Program-made: the position numbers and the translations under genes
Part shown: piece after piece, positions 20,530 to 29,268 of the stretch
Numbering within the stretch: the stretch's first letter is position 1
Layout of the letters: each line of letters begins with the position of its first letter
Assembly (NCBI RefSeq): GCF_004123295.1
Contig: NZ_SDMK01000002.1
Span: 558,001 to 622,000, forward strand
Source: Silvibacterium dinghuense
GTDB taxonomy: Bacteria; Acidobacteriota; Terriglobia; Terriglobales; Acidobacteriaceae
Direction: 5' to 3'
DNA length: 64,000 bases
The notes under the pieces: model-generated
Seen by the model: the letters and a program-made list of their open reading frames with translations, nothing else
Database searches by the model: none
Told to the model about the DNA's origin: nothing

Positions 20530-23091
20530 CTATTCTTCGCGCAGCACCTCGAGCGGTTTCTGTCCCAGGATGCGGAAGCTGGCGATCCATCCCGTCGCGA
20601 CGGCGAGTACCGCCGTCGCCAGCATGGCCAGCGCACTGCCTGCCCAGGAAAAGCGAAAGACAACATCCATCCGGTGCAGCAGAATCCGCGCCAGGAGATT
20701 CGCAAACAGCGCTCCGACCAGGCCGGCCAGCAGTCCCAACACGACGAACTCCACGCTGAACACCTGCGCAATCCGTCCACGGCTCGCACCCAGCGTCTTC
20801 AACACCACCACTTCGCGAATCCTGCGGAAGCGCGTGCTGGCCACGCTCGAAGCCAGAATGATCGCGCCGGAAAGGATCGAGAACCCGGCCAGGAACCGGA
20901 TCACCATCGTGATGTGATCCACCACTCCCTGGATGGTCGCGAGGATATCCGCCAGGTTCACCACTGTCACCGTCGGATACGCCGCAAACAGCGACCGCTC
21001 GAGCACAGGAATCTGCTCGGGCGCGATGTGCACTGCGCCATACCACGTCGCCGGCACATCCTTCAGCAACCCTGGAGCAAGAATGAACTCACTCCGCGCA
21101 AAGGCATGCTCGCCGTCTACCTTGTAGATGGCCGCGACGGTCGTGGCAATCTCTCTGTCATCTGTGGAGAAGATCACTTTCGATCCGGGGTGCAATTGCA
21201 GCCGCCGCGCTACGCCGTCCACCACTGCCAGCGATGGCTGCGCATCGCTCGTCCACCACTGCCCTTCGGTGATTTTTGTCCCGCGTGGCTCCGCACTCGC
21301 CCACGTAATCGCCGCCGAACGCAGCAGCCGCTTCGGATAGTTCTTCACCCGCAACTGCTCCACGTCCACACCGTCGATGCTCACGATCCGCGACGAGATC
21401 ACCGGAATCGTCTCCAGCCTGCCCTGCGTCCCCGGCTGCCTCTCCACCAGCGCCCGCACTCCGTCTACTTCATCGCGCGCAATATCGACCAGAAATACAT
21501 TCGGCGTATCCGGGGCAGCCGCGCTGTGCATCTCCCGCACGACCGAGCGCTGCATCAGAAAGACGGCGAAGATCAGCATCACGCCCGTGCCCAGTGCGGC
21601 CAATACCGCTGCCGACTGGTTTCCCGGCCGGTAAAGATTCGCGAGCCCATGCCGCAGTGCTGACGGCAGATGCAAACGCGTCCGGTTAAGAAACACCCGC
21701 AGCAGGCGCAGCAGCATCGATGCAGCAAGGAGAATCGTAATCAGTACAGCAAACAAGCTGCTCGCAAACCACGCCCCGTTCTGCCATGAATCCGAGAGCG
21801 CGCCAGCAATGCCAGCCAGCCCCGCAAGAATGACAAGAATCGCCGCCCACTGCAGCCACCGATCGCGCAGAAACCAGCCGCGCCGGCCGCCCTGCGATTC
21901 CTCCACCTGGCGCCGCAGCACGGCAATCGGCCGCACGTGCCGCACATCCAGCAACGGAGGCAGGCAGAAGAGCAGCGTCGTGAATACACCCGTCGCCAGC
22001 GCTGCGCCCACCGGCCGCACCGCCAATGCCAATGGAGGCCGCAGCGGCAGCAGCGCGCCGAAGAGCGTCGGCAGCGCCATTTCGACCGCAAACCCGAGGA
22101 TCACCCCCAGCAGCCCACCCGCAAGCCCGAGAAAGACTGTCTGCAACAGGTAGATACGCAAAATATCCGACGACTGCGCACCGATCGCCTTCATGATCGC
22201 CAGGATTTCCATGCGCTGTTGCAGATGGGCTCGCATCGCCATCGCAACACCGATCGCACCCAGCACCATCGCCACCAGGCAGATCAGGCTCAACAGGCCG
22301 GTCGCACGGTCCAGTCCATTCGTGATCTCCGGGCTGGTCTCGCGAAAATCTGAAATCTGCGCATCCGGCAGAATGTGCTCTAACTGCGGACGCAGTGTGG
22401 CGATGCTCTCGCCCTTACCCGGCAGTTTGAAAAGATAGCGCTCTGTCGCGCGAGTGCCTTCCCCCAGCAATCCGCTTTGCTCCATCGCGTGACGCGTAAT
22501 CATCACCCGCGGGCCAAGTCCCACCCCGGCCGACATCCGGTCCGGCTCGCGCACAATCACCGCCGCGATGCGCAGGTAGCGGGTGCCGATTTTCAGCTCA
22601 TCGCCCACCTTCGCATGCAGCCGCACCAGCAGGTTATCGTCCACCAGCGCCGTGTCGTCGTGTAAAGCATCGCGCAGCGGCTGCGACGGGCTCAGCACCA
22701 CCGTGCCATAGAACGGATACGCACTCGGATCGACCGCTTTCAGCGAGACCAGCAGTGGCACCGGATCGCCGTGCACCGAGGCCATCGAAACCGTCTCCGT
22801 CACCTCGGTCCGTTCGACACCCTTGCTCGCCAGTGCATCGAGATCCTGCGATTCCCGCTGCGTCGGCAGCCGGAACATCCTCGCCGAGAGATCGGCTGCC
22901 ATGATGCCCCGCGCATCGCCCAGCAGAGCTTTCTGGAAGGACTGGCTGAAGCCGCGCACGCCGGTAAGCGAAGCCACTCCCACCGCCACCGATAGCAGCA
23001 CAAAGAGAAATTTCGCACGCGAAGCGCGCAGCTCACGCCACGCAATGCGGGCAGCCGTGCCCCACGGCAGCGCAGGCTTCTGAGCTGTCAT
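20530..23091 (-). CDS. ABC transporter permease, YbbP-type (FtsX domains)
   Basis: 853-residue permease with two FtsX-type membrane units. The N-terminal segment (VLLSVAVGVASLTGVRGF), a periplasmic MacB-like domain, a first FtsX core (about 255-380, with EILAIMKAIGAQSSDILRIY), a middle membrane pair, a second periplasmic domain and a final FtsX core (REVVVLKTLGASRGRIAQVF) are all visible. The coupling-helix pattern LKTLGAS binds the ATPase. Its start overlaps the stop of the ATPase gene by four bases. Relatives are lipid or envelope-related exporters beside esterases, and a GDSL esterase gene is close by on the other strand. Substrate unknown. Confidence 0.88.
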   Translation of the reverse strand: MTAQKPALPWGTAARIAWRELRASRAKFLFVLLSVAVGVASLTGVRGFSQSFQKALLGDARGIMAADLSARMFRLPTQRESQDLDALASKGVERTEVTETVSMASVHGDPVPLLVSLKAVDPSAYPFYGTVVLSPSQPLRDALHDDTALVDDNLLVRLHAKVGDELKIGTRYLRIAAVIVREPDRMSAGVGLGPRVMITRHAMEQSGLLGEGTRATERYLFKLPGKGESIATLRPQLEHILPDAQISDFRETSPEITNGLDRATGLLSLICLVAMVLGAIGVAMAMRAHLQQRMEILAIMKAIGAQSSDILRIYLLQTVFLGLAGGLLGVILGFAVEMALPTLFGALLPLRPPLALAVRPVGAALATGVFTTLLFCLPPLLDVRHVRPIAVLRRQVEESQGGRRGWFLRDRWLQWAAILVILAGLAGIAGALSDSWQNGAWFASSLFAVLITILLAASMLLRLLRVFLNRTRLHLPSALRHGLANLYRPGNQSAAVLAALGTGVMLIFAVFLMQRSVVREMHSAAAPDTPNVFLVDIARDEVDGVRALVERQPGTQGRLETIPVISSRIVSIDGVDVEQLRVKNYPKRLLRSAAITWASAEPRGTKITEGQWWTSDAQPSLAVVDGVARRLQLHPGSKVIFSTDDREIATTVAAIYKVDGEHAFARSEFILAPGLLKDVPATWYGAVHIAPEQIPVLERSLFAAYPTVTVVNLADILATIQGVVDHITMVIRFLAGFSILSGAIILASSVASTRFRRIREVVVLKTLGASRGRIAQVFSVEFVVLGLLAGLVGALFANLLARILLHRMDVVFRFSWAGSALAMLATAVLAVATGWIASFRILGQKPLEVLREE

Positions 23092-23774
23092 GGCAGTGGC
23101 TCCACATTCATCACATCGGAGATCACCACCCCGTCCCTCAGATGGATCTGCCGGTCTGCACGTTCCGCAATCTGGGGATCGTGCGTCACCATCACCAGCG
23201 TGGTTCGCGAAGCCCTTTGCCGCCCGGTCAGCAGCTCCAGCACATGCTGTCCGTTCACCGAGTCAAGATTCCCCGTAGGCTCATCGGCCAGCACAATCGG
23301 CGGCTCCAGCATGAAGGCCCGCGCCAGCGCCACGCGCTGCTGCTCACCGCCCGAAAGCTGGACCGGATAATGCTGCAGCCGGTCCGCAAGCCCCACTGCC
23401 GTCAGCAGCTGCGTCGCCTTTGCCCGTCCGTCGCCGCGCGCATTCAGCTCATGCGGCAACAGCACATTTTCAAGCGCCGTCAGTGTAGGGATCAGCTGGT
23501 ACGACTGGAAGACAAATCCGATCTTGCTCCCGCGCACCTCCGCCAGCCGGTCTTCATCCAGGCCGCCGATCGCCGTGCCGTCCAGCAGCACATCGCCCTC
23601 GCTCGGGGAATCGAGCCCCGCCAGCAGCCCCAGCAGCGTGCTCTTGCCCGAGCCAGAGGCCCCCATGATCGCCACAAACTGCCCCTGCGGAATCAGCAGA
23701 TCGATCCCACGCAGAATCTCCACCGTGCGCGTGCCATTGCGAATCGACTTCCTCAAGCCCCGAACTTCGATCAT
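23088..23774 (-). CDS. ABC transporter ATP-binding protein, YbbA/LolD-type
   Basis: 228-residue ATPase of the MacB/LolD/YbbA class. Walker A GASGSGKSTLLG, Q loop FVFQSYQLIP, signature LSGGEQQRVALARAF, Walker B PIVLADEPTGNLD and the switch His in VMVTHDPQIA are all intact. ATGA overlap with the permease gene shows a two-gene operon. Family members power non-canonical export or mechanical work on the envelope rather than classic substrate import. Confidence 0.93.
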   Translation of the reverse strand: MIEVRGLRKSIRNGTRTVEILRGIDLLIPQGQFVAIMGASGSGKSTLLGLLAGLDSPSEGDVLLDGTAIGGLDEDRLAEVRGSKIGFVFQSYQLIPTLTALENVLLPHELNARGDGRAKATQLLTAVGLADRLQHYPVQLSGGEQQRVALARAFMLEPPIVLADEPTGNLDSVNGQHVLELLTGRQRASRTTLVMVTHDPQIAERADRQIHLRDGVVISDVMNVEPLP

Positions 23775-23931
23775 CCCGGTCTCCGTCTTCCTTCAGGCTA
23801 TAGCGGAATGCGGGGAAACATATCCAGCGTCACGCCTCTTCCGTCGCCTTTCCATCAAGAATTTGTCAAGAATCGTCAAGAAAAGGTCTAACTCCCCTCT
23901 CGCGAAAAACACGTTCCCCCGGATTCCGCTC

Positions 23932-23937
23932 TACAAT
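23932..23937 (+). promoter_or_regulatory. -10 TACAAT, leaderless-type, for the GDSL esterase
   Basis: TACAAT ends six bases before the GTG start at 23944, and no Shine-Dalgarno sequence precedes the start. Consistent with transcription starting at the start codon. Confidence 0.55.
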
Positions 23938-23943
23938 GCAGGC

Positions 23944-24573
23944 GTGAAGCTGTTTTCTTTCGCCGTCCTTGCCGCTGTCCTCTTCCTTCTTCCTGCCTCC
24001 GCACATGCGGCAGCGTCTGACAGCCAGCCCGTCATCGCCTGCTTCGGAGACAGTCTCACCGCGGGCCATGGCGCCGCATTCGGCCACGCCTACCCAGACT
24101 ACCTGCAGCAACTCCTCGACGCCCGCGGCTATCGCTATCGCGTCGTCAACAAGGGCATCAGCGGCGATACCACCAAAGACGGTCTTGCCCGCGTAAAAGA
24201 CGTGCTCGCGGCGCACCCCGCCATCGTCGTCGTCGAGTTCGGCGGCAACGACGGCCTGCGCGGCCTGCCCATCACCGCCACCCGCGCCAATCTCGACCAG
24301 ATCATCGCGCTACTCAAGGATGCCGGCGTGAAAGTAGTGCTCGCCGGCATTACCCTTCCGCCCGACTACGGCCCGGACTACATCCGCGATTTCAACCAGA
24401 CCTACGCACTCGCAGCGAAGAAGTTCAACATTCCGCTGCTGCCCTTCCTCTATGCGCACGTCTACACCGTGCCCGGCACCATCCAGGCGGACGGCATCCA
24501 CGCAACCGCCAAAGGCAATCAGCTCGTCGCCGAAAATGTCTTCGGCCTGCTCCGCCCTCTGCTGAAAAAGTAA
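23944..24573 (+). CDS. Secreted SGNH/GDSL esterase, TesA-like
   Basis: 209 residues with a signal peptide (VKLFSFAVLAAVLFLLPAS, cleavage near AHA-AAS). SGNH blocks: FGDSLTAGHG with the nucleophile Ser, the Gly of KGISGDTTKDGLAR, FGGND with the oxyanion Asn, and DGIHATAKG with the Asp and His of the triad. This is the TesA/lysophospholipase-like arylesterase group, acting in the periplasm. Such genes are often adjacent to ybbA-ybbP, as in E. coli, and here the divergent ABC pair starts about 170 bp away. The GTG at 23944 is the only start that gives a clean signal peptide. Confidence 0.88.
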   Translation: MKLFSFAVLAAVLFLLPASAHAAASDSQPVIACFGDSLTAGHGAAFGHAYPDYLQQLLDARGYRYRVVNKGISGDTTKDGLARVKDVLAAHPAIVVVEFGGNDGLRGLPITATRANLDQIIALLKDAGVKVVLAGITLPPDYGPDYIRDFNQTYALAAKKFNIPLLPFLYAHVYTVPGTIQADGIHATAKGNQLVAENVFGLLRPLLKK

Positions 24574-24582
24574 TGATTGCAG

Positions 24583-25458
24583 TTACAGAAGCACAACCGT
24601 TGGCTGAAAGAGCGTTCCCGCAATACGCTTCGCGATGCCCGCAAGCTCGCTCTGCCCGCGGAACACCTTCACCAGCGAGACCTGCGTAAACTCCGGCAGA
24701 TTGATCTGCATGCCATTGCGCATGCGTCCGATCGTCTCCGCATCTGCCGTCACATTCGGAATCTCCGGCAACAGGGTACGCGGATGCGGCAGCCGCGTCG
24801 TCAGCTCACCTGCGCGCGCCCAGTTCTCGATCTCCCCAAGCGGCAGCGCCTCCTCGATACAGAACGGCCCTGAGGTCACGCGCCGCAGGCTCGCCAGGTG
24901 CGCGCCCGTTCCCAGTACCTGCCCTAGCTCGTGCGCGACCGAGCGCACATATCCGCCGGCCGAAATCTTCATGCGGAAAGCCGCAGTATCGCCCTCGAAC
25001 GAGGTGATTGCGAACTCGTCGATGCGCACCCGCGCCGTCTTCAGTTGCGGCGTACCGCCTTCGCGCACAATCTTGTACGCAGGCTTGCCGCCAATCTTCT
25101 TTGCGGATACGGGAGGCGGCAGCTGGTCCATCTCGCCGGAAAAGCGCGCAGCCGCTGCCAGAACTTCATTCATACTGAAGGCCACAGGCACAGGCTCAGA
25201 GGCAGCCTGCCCCTCGGCATCATAAGTATCGGTTGAAAACCCAAAGCGGATGGTGCCCGTGTAGCTCTTCTCATGCGAGCCATAGAACTGTGCCAGCCGC
25301 GTGTATTTGCCGAGCAGAAGCGGCAGCACACCGGTGGCCATGGGATCGAGGGTACCAAGGTGCCCGATGGACTTTTCGCCAGTGGCTCGGCGCACCCGAG
25401 CCACCACGTCGTGCGAAGTCATCCCACCGGGCTTATCGATAACGAACAGACCGTTCAC
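24583..25458 (-). CDS. truB: tRNA pseudouridine-55 synthase
   Basis: 291 residues. Converts U55 in the T loop of tRNAs to pseudouridine. Opening GLFVIDKPGGMTSHDVV, catalytic D38 in GHLGTLDPMATGVL, then Y(T)GTIRFGFSTDTYDAEG, a GGYVRSVAHELG motif and LRRVTSGPF. Length is typical. The GTG start is preceded by TATCAT six bases away. It lies downstream of folE on the same strand with a 39-bp gap, so it may be transcribed both from its own promoter and by read-through. Confidence 0.95.
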   Translation of the reverse strand: MNGLFVIDKPGGMTSHDVVARVRRATGEKSIGHLGTLDPMATGVLPLLLGKYTRLAQFYGSHEKSYTGTIRFGFSTDTYDAEGQAASEPVPVAFSMNEVLAAAARFSGEMDQLPPPVSAKKIGGKPAYKIVREGGTPQLKTARVRIDEFAITSFEGDTAAFRMKISAGGYVRSVAHELGQVLGTGAHLASLRRVTSGPFCIEEALPLGEIENWARAGELTTRLPHPRTLLPEIPNVTADAETIGRMRNGMQINLPEFTQVSLVKVFRGQSELAGIAKRIAGTLFQPTVVLL

Positions 25459-25464
25459 CTATCC

Positions 25465-25470
25465 ATGATA
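25465..25470 (-). promoter_or_regulatory. -10-like TATCAT, leaderless-type, for truB
   Basis: On the minus strand TATCAT is followed by six bases (GGATAG) and then the GTG start of truB at 25458. Same geometry as at the other leaderless-type starts in this window. Confidence 0.45.
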
Positions 25471-25497
25471 AGTGCCCGGCCCGTGGAGAAACCGTTC

Positions 25498-26166
25498 TTA
25501 GAAAGAGTGTTGTCCGCGTTCGCGTACCAGGGAGAGAAATTCGTTGCGCGTGTTCTGCTTCTGGAAAACCCCGAGCATGGCCGAAGTCACCGTGGACGAA
25601 TTCTGCTTCTCTACGCCGCGCATCATCATGCACAGGTGTCGCGCCTCGATCACCACACCCACGCCCTGCGGCTTGATGGCCTCGTCGATCGCCTCAGCAA
25701 TCTGCCGCGTCATCCGTTCCTGCACCTGCAGGCGCCGCGCAAACACCTCTACCAGGCGCGGAATCTTGCTCAGCCCGATCACCTTGCCATTCGGGATATA
25801 GGCCACGTGCACACGCCCGAAGAACGGCAGCATGTGATGCTCGCACAGCGAGAACATCTCGATGTCCTTCACGATCACCATCTCGTCGTAGTCCACATCG
25901 AAGAGCGCACCGCGAAGAATCGCCGTCGGGTCCTGGTGATAGCCGTGGGTGAGAAAGCTCATCGCCTTTTCCACCCGTTCCGGCGTACGGATCAGCCCAT
26001 CCCGCGTCGGATCTTCATCGAAACGCCGCAGCAGCTCGCGATAAATATCCTGCGTCGAGATGCCCTCAAGGCCCGTCTGCCCTGCAATTTCCTCCCGCAG
26101 ATCCTTCGCCGCGCCCTTGGCTGCGGTCTTTATGGTCGGCATCGTCGCCACCTGGTTGTTCTTCAT
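25498..26166 (-). CDS. folE: GTP cyclohydrolase I
   Basis: 222 residues. Converts GTP to 7,8-dihydroneopterin triphosphate, the entry to folate, queuosine and biopterin-type pterins. Zinc and catalytic residues are visible in [13 protein letters not shown] and [31 protein letters not shown] and [12 protein letters not shown] are family blocks. The start ATG overlaps the stop of the upstream PTPS gene by four bases, so it is translationally coupled to the pterin genes. Confidence 0.96.
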   Translation of the reverse strand: MKNNQVATMPTIKTAAKGAAKDLREEIAGQTGLEGISTQDIYRELLRRFDEDPTRDGLIRTPERVEKAMSFLTHGYHQDPTAILRGALFDVDYDEMVIVKDIEMFSLCEHHMLPFFGRVHVAYIPNGKVIGLSKIPRLVEVFARRLQVQERMTRQIAEAIDEAIKPQGVGVVIEARHLCMMMRGVEKQNSSTVTSAMLGVFQKQNTRNEFLSLVRERGQHSF

Positions 26167-26624
26167 GCCGCACTTCCCTTTCCAAAGCTCTGCACCGTTC
26201 CCGCCACTGGCACCGGAAACTCGAATGAATTATTGGAGGTTTCCTCGGTGCGAACCGATGCAATTTCTGCTGACCCGAAGCTGAGCGGAAATGCCGCCGT
26301 CAGCCTGCGATGCACCACGATGTTGAAGTTCTCCGTCGTCGGCACCAGCTCGCGAAAGTCCTCATGCAGGTTCAGATTCGTGTGATCGAACACATCCAGC
26401 ACTTCCCTCCGCACGCACGCATCGAGTTCCACCAGGTCGCACACCATGCCGGACTCTTCATCCACCGGGCCGCTCACAATGACCTCAATGAAGTAGTTGT
26501 GCCCGTGACCATGCGGATTGTTGCACTTGCCGTACGCCGCGCGGTTCTCCTCTGCACTCAATTGTTCGGAGTGCAGCCGGTGCGATGCGCTCAGCATGTA
26601 GCGGCGTCCAAAGTAGGCTCTCAT
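26163..26624 (-). CDS. 6-pyruvoyl-tetrahydropterin synthase / QueD family protein, copy 1
   Basis: 153 residues. Members take dihydroneopterin triphosphate to 6-pyruvoyl-tetrahydropterin or 6-carboxy-tetrahydropterin. Zinc-binding His residues are H15 (SASHRLH) and H40/H42 (PHGHGHNY), and the catalytic Cys is C34 ([11 protein letters not shown]). VFDHTNLN and [14 protein letters not shown] carry the other active-site residues. The C-terminal ~20 residues are not conserved. Its ATG follows the stop codon of copy 2 with no gap. Which of the two is a QueD and which another PTPS type cannot be told from the motifs alone. Confidence 0.9.
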   Translation of the reverse strand: MRAYFGRRYMLSASHRLHSEQLSAEENRAAYGKCNNPHGHGHNYFIEVIVSGPVDEESGMVCDLVELDACVRREVLDVFDHTNLNLHEDFRELVPTTENFNIVVHRRLTAAFPLSFGSAEIASVRTEETSNNSFEFPVPVAGTVQSFGKGSAA

Positions 26625-27032
26625 CTACTCTCCGTAATAGTCCGCGAACAGCTCGGGGAGCTCGTATACGCGCACGCGATACAGCCGCGCCCCGGGAATC
26701 TTACCTTCCAACCGCTTCCAGACCGCAATCGCAATGTTTTCCGTCGTCGGCACTGCCGTCGCAAATTCCGGCACCTCGAGATTGAGATGGCGATGGTCAT
26801 AAACACTCACCACCTCGCGCTCCAATACCTCTTTGAGTTGCTTGAGATCGACGACAAATCCGGTCGCAGGATCGATCTCACCTGCCACCGTCACCTCGAG
26901 CGTGTAATTGTGCCCATGGCCATTACGATTGGCGCACTTGCCGAAGCGGCGCAGGTTCTCCTCTTCGCTCCAGGCAGGGTTCCAGTAATAATGTGCGGCA
27001 GAAAATTCGGCTTTGCGCGTTAACAGAATCAT
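26625..27032 (-). CDS. 6-pyruvoyl-tetrahydropterin synthase / QueD family protein, copy 2
   Basis: 135 residues. Same family as the neighbour: H14 in FSAAHYY, catalytic C33 and zinc ligands H39/H41 in GKCANRNGHGHNY, SVYDHRHLN, PTTENIAIAVWKRL, and a C-terminal Glu in VRVYELPEL. The two copies are clearly diverged (different His-site spacing and insert ENLRRFGKC versus ENRAAYGKC), so this is an old duplication rather than a recent one. It lies 45 bp downstream of the GT2 gene and directly before copy 1 and folE. Confidence 0.9.
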   Translation of the reverse strand: MILLTRKAEFSAAHYYWNPAWSEEENLRRFGKCANRNGHGHNYTLEVTVAGEIDPATGFVVDLKQLKEVLEREVVSVYDHRHLNLEVPEFATAVPTTENIAIAVWKRLEGKIPGARLYRVRVYELPELFADYYGE

Positions 27033-27077
27033 GCGTTGGCTACCTTCAGCGTAGATGCCGAATCACAGCCTCCGGCT

Positions 27078-28130
27078 TCACCGATTGCTGCTGGCGTATT
27101 CGCGTCCCTTCCAGCTTACCCGCTTGGTGACGGTGTGGTGAAACCAGCTGCGATACAAGAGTGCCGCGAACAGCGGCAACGCCAGCGGTGTCACCAGGCA
27201 ATCCATAAACGGAAAATTCGATTTCGCGACCCGGCGATAAAAGCGCCACAGATTTCGCACCCACAACAGCCCCAGAACCGCCATATACCAGAGCGGAAGC
27301 CCATGCTCATAAAGCGCCACCGCCAGCACCGGCAGCCCGAACAGCAAGAGAAAATCCAGCACCCGCCACGCCGCAAGCGCCAGCGAATTGCCAAAGAGCA
27401 GCGCCAGGTTCTTGGTCCATCCCTCGTACATCGCGCCGAAGCTGCGATACATCCGCGTAGCGACTGCATCCGGCGCATAGCGGAAGCGCAGCCCCAGTTT
27501 GCGCCGCTTCCAGATCCGTGCCAGCTCCACGTCCTCAAGCACGGCCTCTTTCACCGCCTCGTGGCCGCCATAGGCAAAATACACATCGCGCCGCACCAGC
27601 AGAAACTGCCCGTTCGCCGCCGCCGCATGACTCGCCGGATCGGAGACCTTCGCCGGCGGATATGCCAGCGCCAGTTCGCTGAAGACCAGAGGCATCAATG
27701 CCTTCTGCGCCAGCCCCGTCACCACCTGCCGCGGCGAATAAGAAAGCATCGTGACCTCATGCCGCTCCGCCTCCACAATCGACCGGCTCAGGTGTCCCGG
27801 CTCATGGATCGTATCCGCATCCGTGAACAGCAACCACCCGCCACGGGCCGCCTTCGCTCCAGCCCACACTGCATTCGCCTTGCCCGTCCAGCCCTTCTCG
27901 AGAGCAGGCGCTGTCAGCACCGTCACGCCAGCAAAGCTGCGGGCCATCTCGGCGGTATGGTCGGTCGACCCATCGTCCACCACCAGCACTTCCCAGTCAC
28001 GGCCCAGCAGCCACGTCTCCTCGGATTGCTCCACCAGCGAACGCAGGCAATCACCCAGGCAGTCTTCTTCGTTGCGCGCGGGAATGATGACGGAAAGTCG
28101 GAGAGAGGCTTCAGCGGAGGGCTCGTACAC
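27078..28130 (-). CDS. Membrane-anchored family 2 glycosyltransferase (HpnB-like)
   Basis: 350 residues from GTG 28130. GT-A catalytic domain: LSVIIPARNEEDCL, EVLVVDDGSTDHT, the metal-binding FTDADT, and an EDVELARIW acceptor motif. The C-terminal ~100 residues contain three hydrophobic segments, as in HpnB-type and dolichol-linked GT2 enzymes, so it acts at the inner membrane. An in-frame ATG at 28190 would run 43 bp into the divergent gene at 28148-28660; the GTG at 28130, six bases after a TATAAT, is preferred. It leads the same-strand run into the two PTPS genes, folE and truB. Sugar donor and acceptor unknown. Confidence 0.85.
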   Translation of the reverse strand: MYEPSAEASLRLSVIIPARNEEDCLGDCLRSLVEQSEETWLLGRDWEVLVVDDGSTDHTAEMARSFAGVTVLTAPALEKGWTGKANAVWAGAKAARGGWLLFTDADTIHEPGHLSRSIVEAERHEVTMLSYSPRQVVTGLAQKALMPLVFSELALAYPPAKVSDPASHAAAANGQFLLVRRDVYFAYGGHEAVKEAVLEDVELARIWKRRKLGLRFRYAPDAVATRMYRSFGAMYEGWTKNLALLFGNSLALAAWRVLDFLLLFGLPVLAVALYEHGLPLWYMAVLGLLWVRNLWRFYRRVAKSNFPFMDCLVTPLALPLFAALLYRSWFHHTVTKRVSWKGREYASSNR

Positions 28131-28135
28131 CGCTC

Positions 28136-28142
28136 TATTATA
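28136..28142. promoter_or_regulatory. Overlapping divergent -10 boxes, both leaderless-type
   Basis: On the plus strand TATTAT (28136-28141) is followed by six bases and then GTG 28148. On the minus strand TATAAT (28142 to 28137) is followed by six bases and then GTG 28130. The two boxes share five base pairs, so RNA polymerase can occupy only one direction at a time. The two start codons are only 17 bp apart. Confidence 0.6.
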
Positions 28143-28147
28143 AAAAC

Positions 28148-28660
28148 GTGACCATCTGGAGAAGAGGCGTTTCCCTCGGCGTAGCAGCAATCCTGTTCCT
28201 GCTCAGCACCTTCGCGCTGACCGGCTGCAACCGCGGCGACCACCCCGCGCAGGTCGGCGAACTCGCCCCCGACTTCACCATCCATGACGAAGGCCAGACG
28301 ATCAGCCTCGATCAATATCGCGGCAAAATCGTCGTGCTCAATTTCTGGGCTTCCTGGTGCACCTACTGCATCGAGGAGTTCCCCTCCATGGAGCAGCTCC
28401 AGAAGCAATTCCCCAATCTCGTCGTGCTGGCCATCGCCTTCGACTCCGACCCCACCGACTACCGTCAGTACGTCCAGGACAACCACCTCACCAACATGGT
28501 CATCGCCCTCGACCGGACCCAGAAGTCGAACCTCGCTTTCGGCACCACCCGGCCGCCGGAGAGCTATGTCATCGACCCCAGCGGCCGCATCCGCCGCAAG
28601 TTCATCGGTCCCGCCGATTGGAGCAATCCCGAGATTCAGGGTTTTCTGCGCAGTCTATAG
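28148..28660 (+). CDS. TlpA-family thiol-disulfide oxidoreductase, lipoprotein
   Basis: 170 residues. A hydrophobic N terminus ends in the lipobox LTGC (residues about 24-27), so it is probably an envelope lipoprotein. A redoxin/thioredoxin fold follows: APDFTIHDEG, VVLNFWASWCTYCIEEFPSM with the CxxC active site (WCTYC), AIAFDSD, and RPPESYVIDPSGRI with the cis-Pro region. TlpA/ResA-type proteins reduce disulfides in periplasmic substrates such as apocytochromes. GTG start; no Shine-Dalgarno sequence is visible. Confidence 0.9.
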   Translation: MTIWRRGVSLGVAAILFLLSTFALTGCNRGDHPAQVGELAPDFTIHDEGQTISLDQYRGKIVVLNFWASWCTYCIEEFPSMEQLQKQFPNLVVLAIAFDSDPTDYRQYVQDNHLTNMVIALDRTQKSNLAFGTTRPPESYVIDPSGRIRRKFIGPADWSNPEIQGFLRSL

Positions 28661-28724
28661 CCTGGCGGCACAGTCTGTTCCGGGAACGCAGAAAACGCGC
28701 TGTCTCAGCGTACAAAGTCCTTGC

Positions 28725-28730
28725 TATCAT
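28725..28730 (+). promoter_or_regulatory. -10-like TATCAT, leaderless-type, for the 91-residue protein
   Basis: TATCAT ends seven bases before the ATG at 28738. It includes the first two bases of another ATG at 28729, which argues for 28738 as the true start. Confidence 0.45.
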
Positions 28731-28737
28731 GGCTGGC

Positions 28738-29013
28738 ATGACGCAGCTTGAGGTTCTTTACCGCTACGAGAAGCACCCCACCGAAGCCGCTGTTGTTGCC
28801 TGGGGAAACACGCGCGAGGTCTACGGCATCCGCCGCATCCAGATCGACAAGGAATGGAAGACCATCCGCGTCGAGTACGACGCCACCCGCCTCACCAAGC
28901 CCGTCGTCTATGAGCTGCTTCGCCGCGCCGGCATCGATCTGGTCGAAGAGCTGCCTCTTATCCCACCGCAGCCCGTCGTCGAAGAAGCGGCCGCTACTGC
29001 GCCGGCAAAGTAG
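28738..29013 (+). CDS. Conserved-type small protein of unknown function
   Basis: 91 residues from ATG 28738 (ATG 28729 is an alternative). No recognised domain. The sequence MTQLEVLYRYEKHPTEAAV, a central RIQIDKEWKTIRVEYDATRL and VVYELLRRAGIDLVEE suggests a small beta-alpha-beta fold; the pattern of a short strand pair followed by a helix ending in RRAGI resembles a ferredoxin-like or HMA-like fold, but the metal-binding CxxC is absent. The C-terminal ~20 residues are Pro/Ala/Glu-rich. A good terminator follows at 29071. Cytoplasmic, no signal peptide. Confidence 0.7.
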   Translation: MTQLEVLYRYEKHPTEAAVVAWGNTREVYGIRRIQIDKEWKTIRVEYDATRLTKPVVYELLRRAGIDLVEELPLIPPQPVVEEAAATAPAK

Positions 29014-29070
29014 CAGGCACAGGCGTCAACGCAGTCTGCCCTTCGCAGAGCAGACTAGCCGGTATAAACA

Positions 29071-29101
29071 GAAAGACGACGCAGGAAACGCGTCGTCTTT
29101 C
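29071..29101 (+). terminator. Rho-independent terminator after the small protein gene
   Basis: A perfect 12-bp stem (GAAAGACGACGC / GCGTCGTCTTTC) with a 7-base loop; the right arm ends in T-rich CTTTCATCTTT. Confidence 0.75.
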
Positions 29102-29268
29102 ATCTTTGCGCAGGCTGTAAACCGGTGGTTAAGCATAGGCACAATCCGGGCGGGATCAACCGGAATCGGCACCCGCTCCATCAAAGCCCTAAAAACGAAC
29201 TGCCGCAGAATCGCCTCACCGATTCTCTGAAAGGTGGGCTATTATGCGGCTAAGTCGTTTCAAATCTA

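Noticed and set aside
20362-21663. 433-residue frame opposite the ABC permease
   Set aside because: His/Arg/Gln-rich shadow of the permease, overlapping the end of the real PP2C gene.
28131-28190. ATG 28190 as the GT2 start
   Set aside because: It would lie 43 bp inside the divergent TlpA-like gene, has no Shine-Dalgarno sequence, and the added residues are not family-like; GTG 28130 has a TATAAT six bases upstream.
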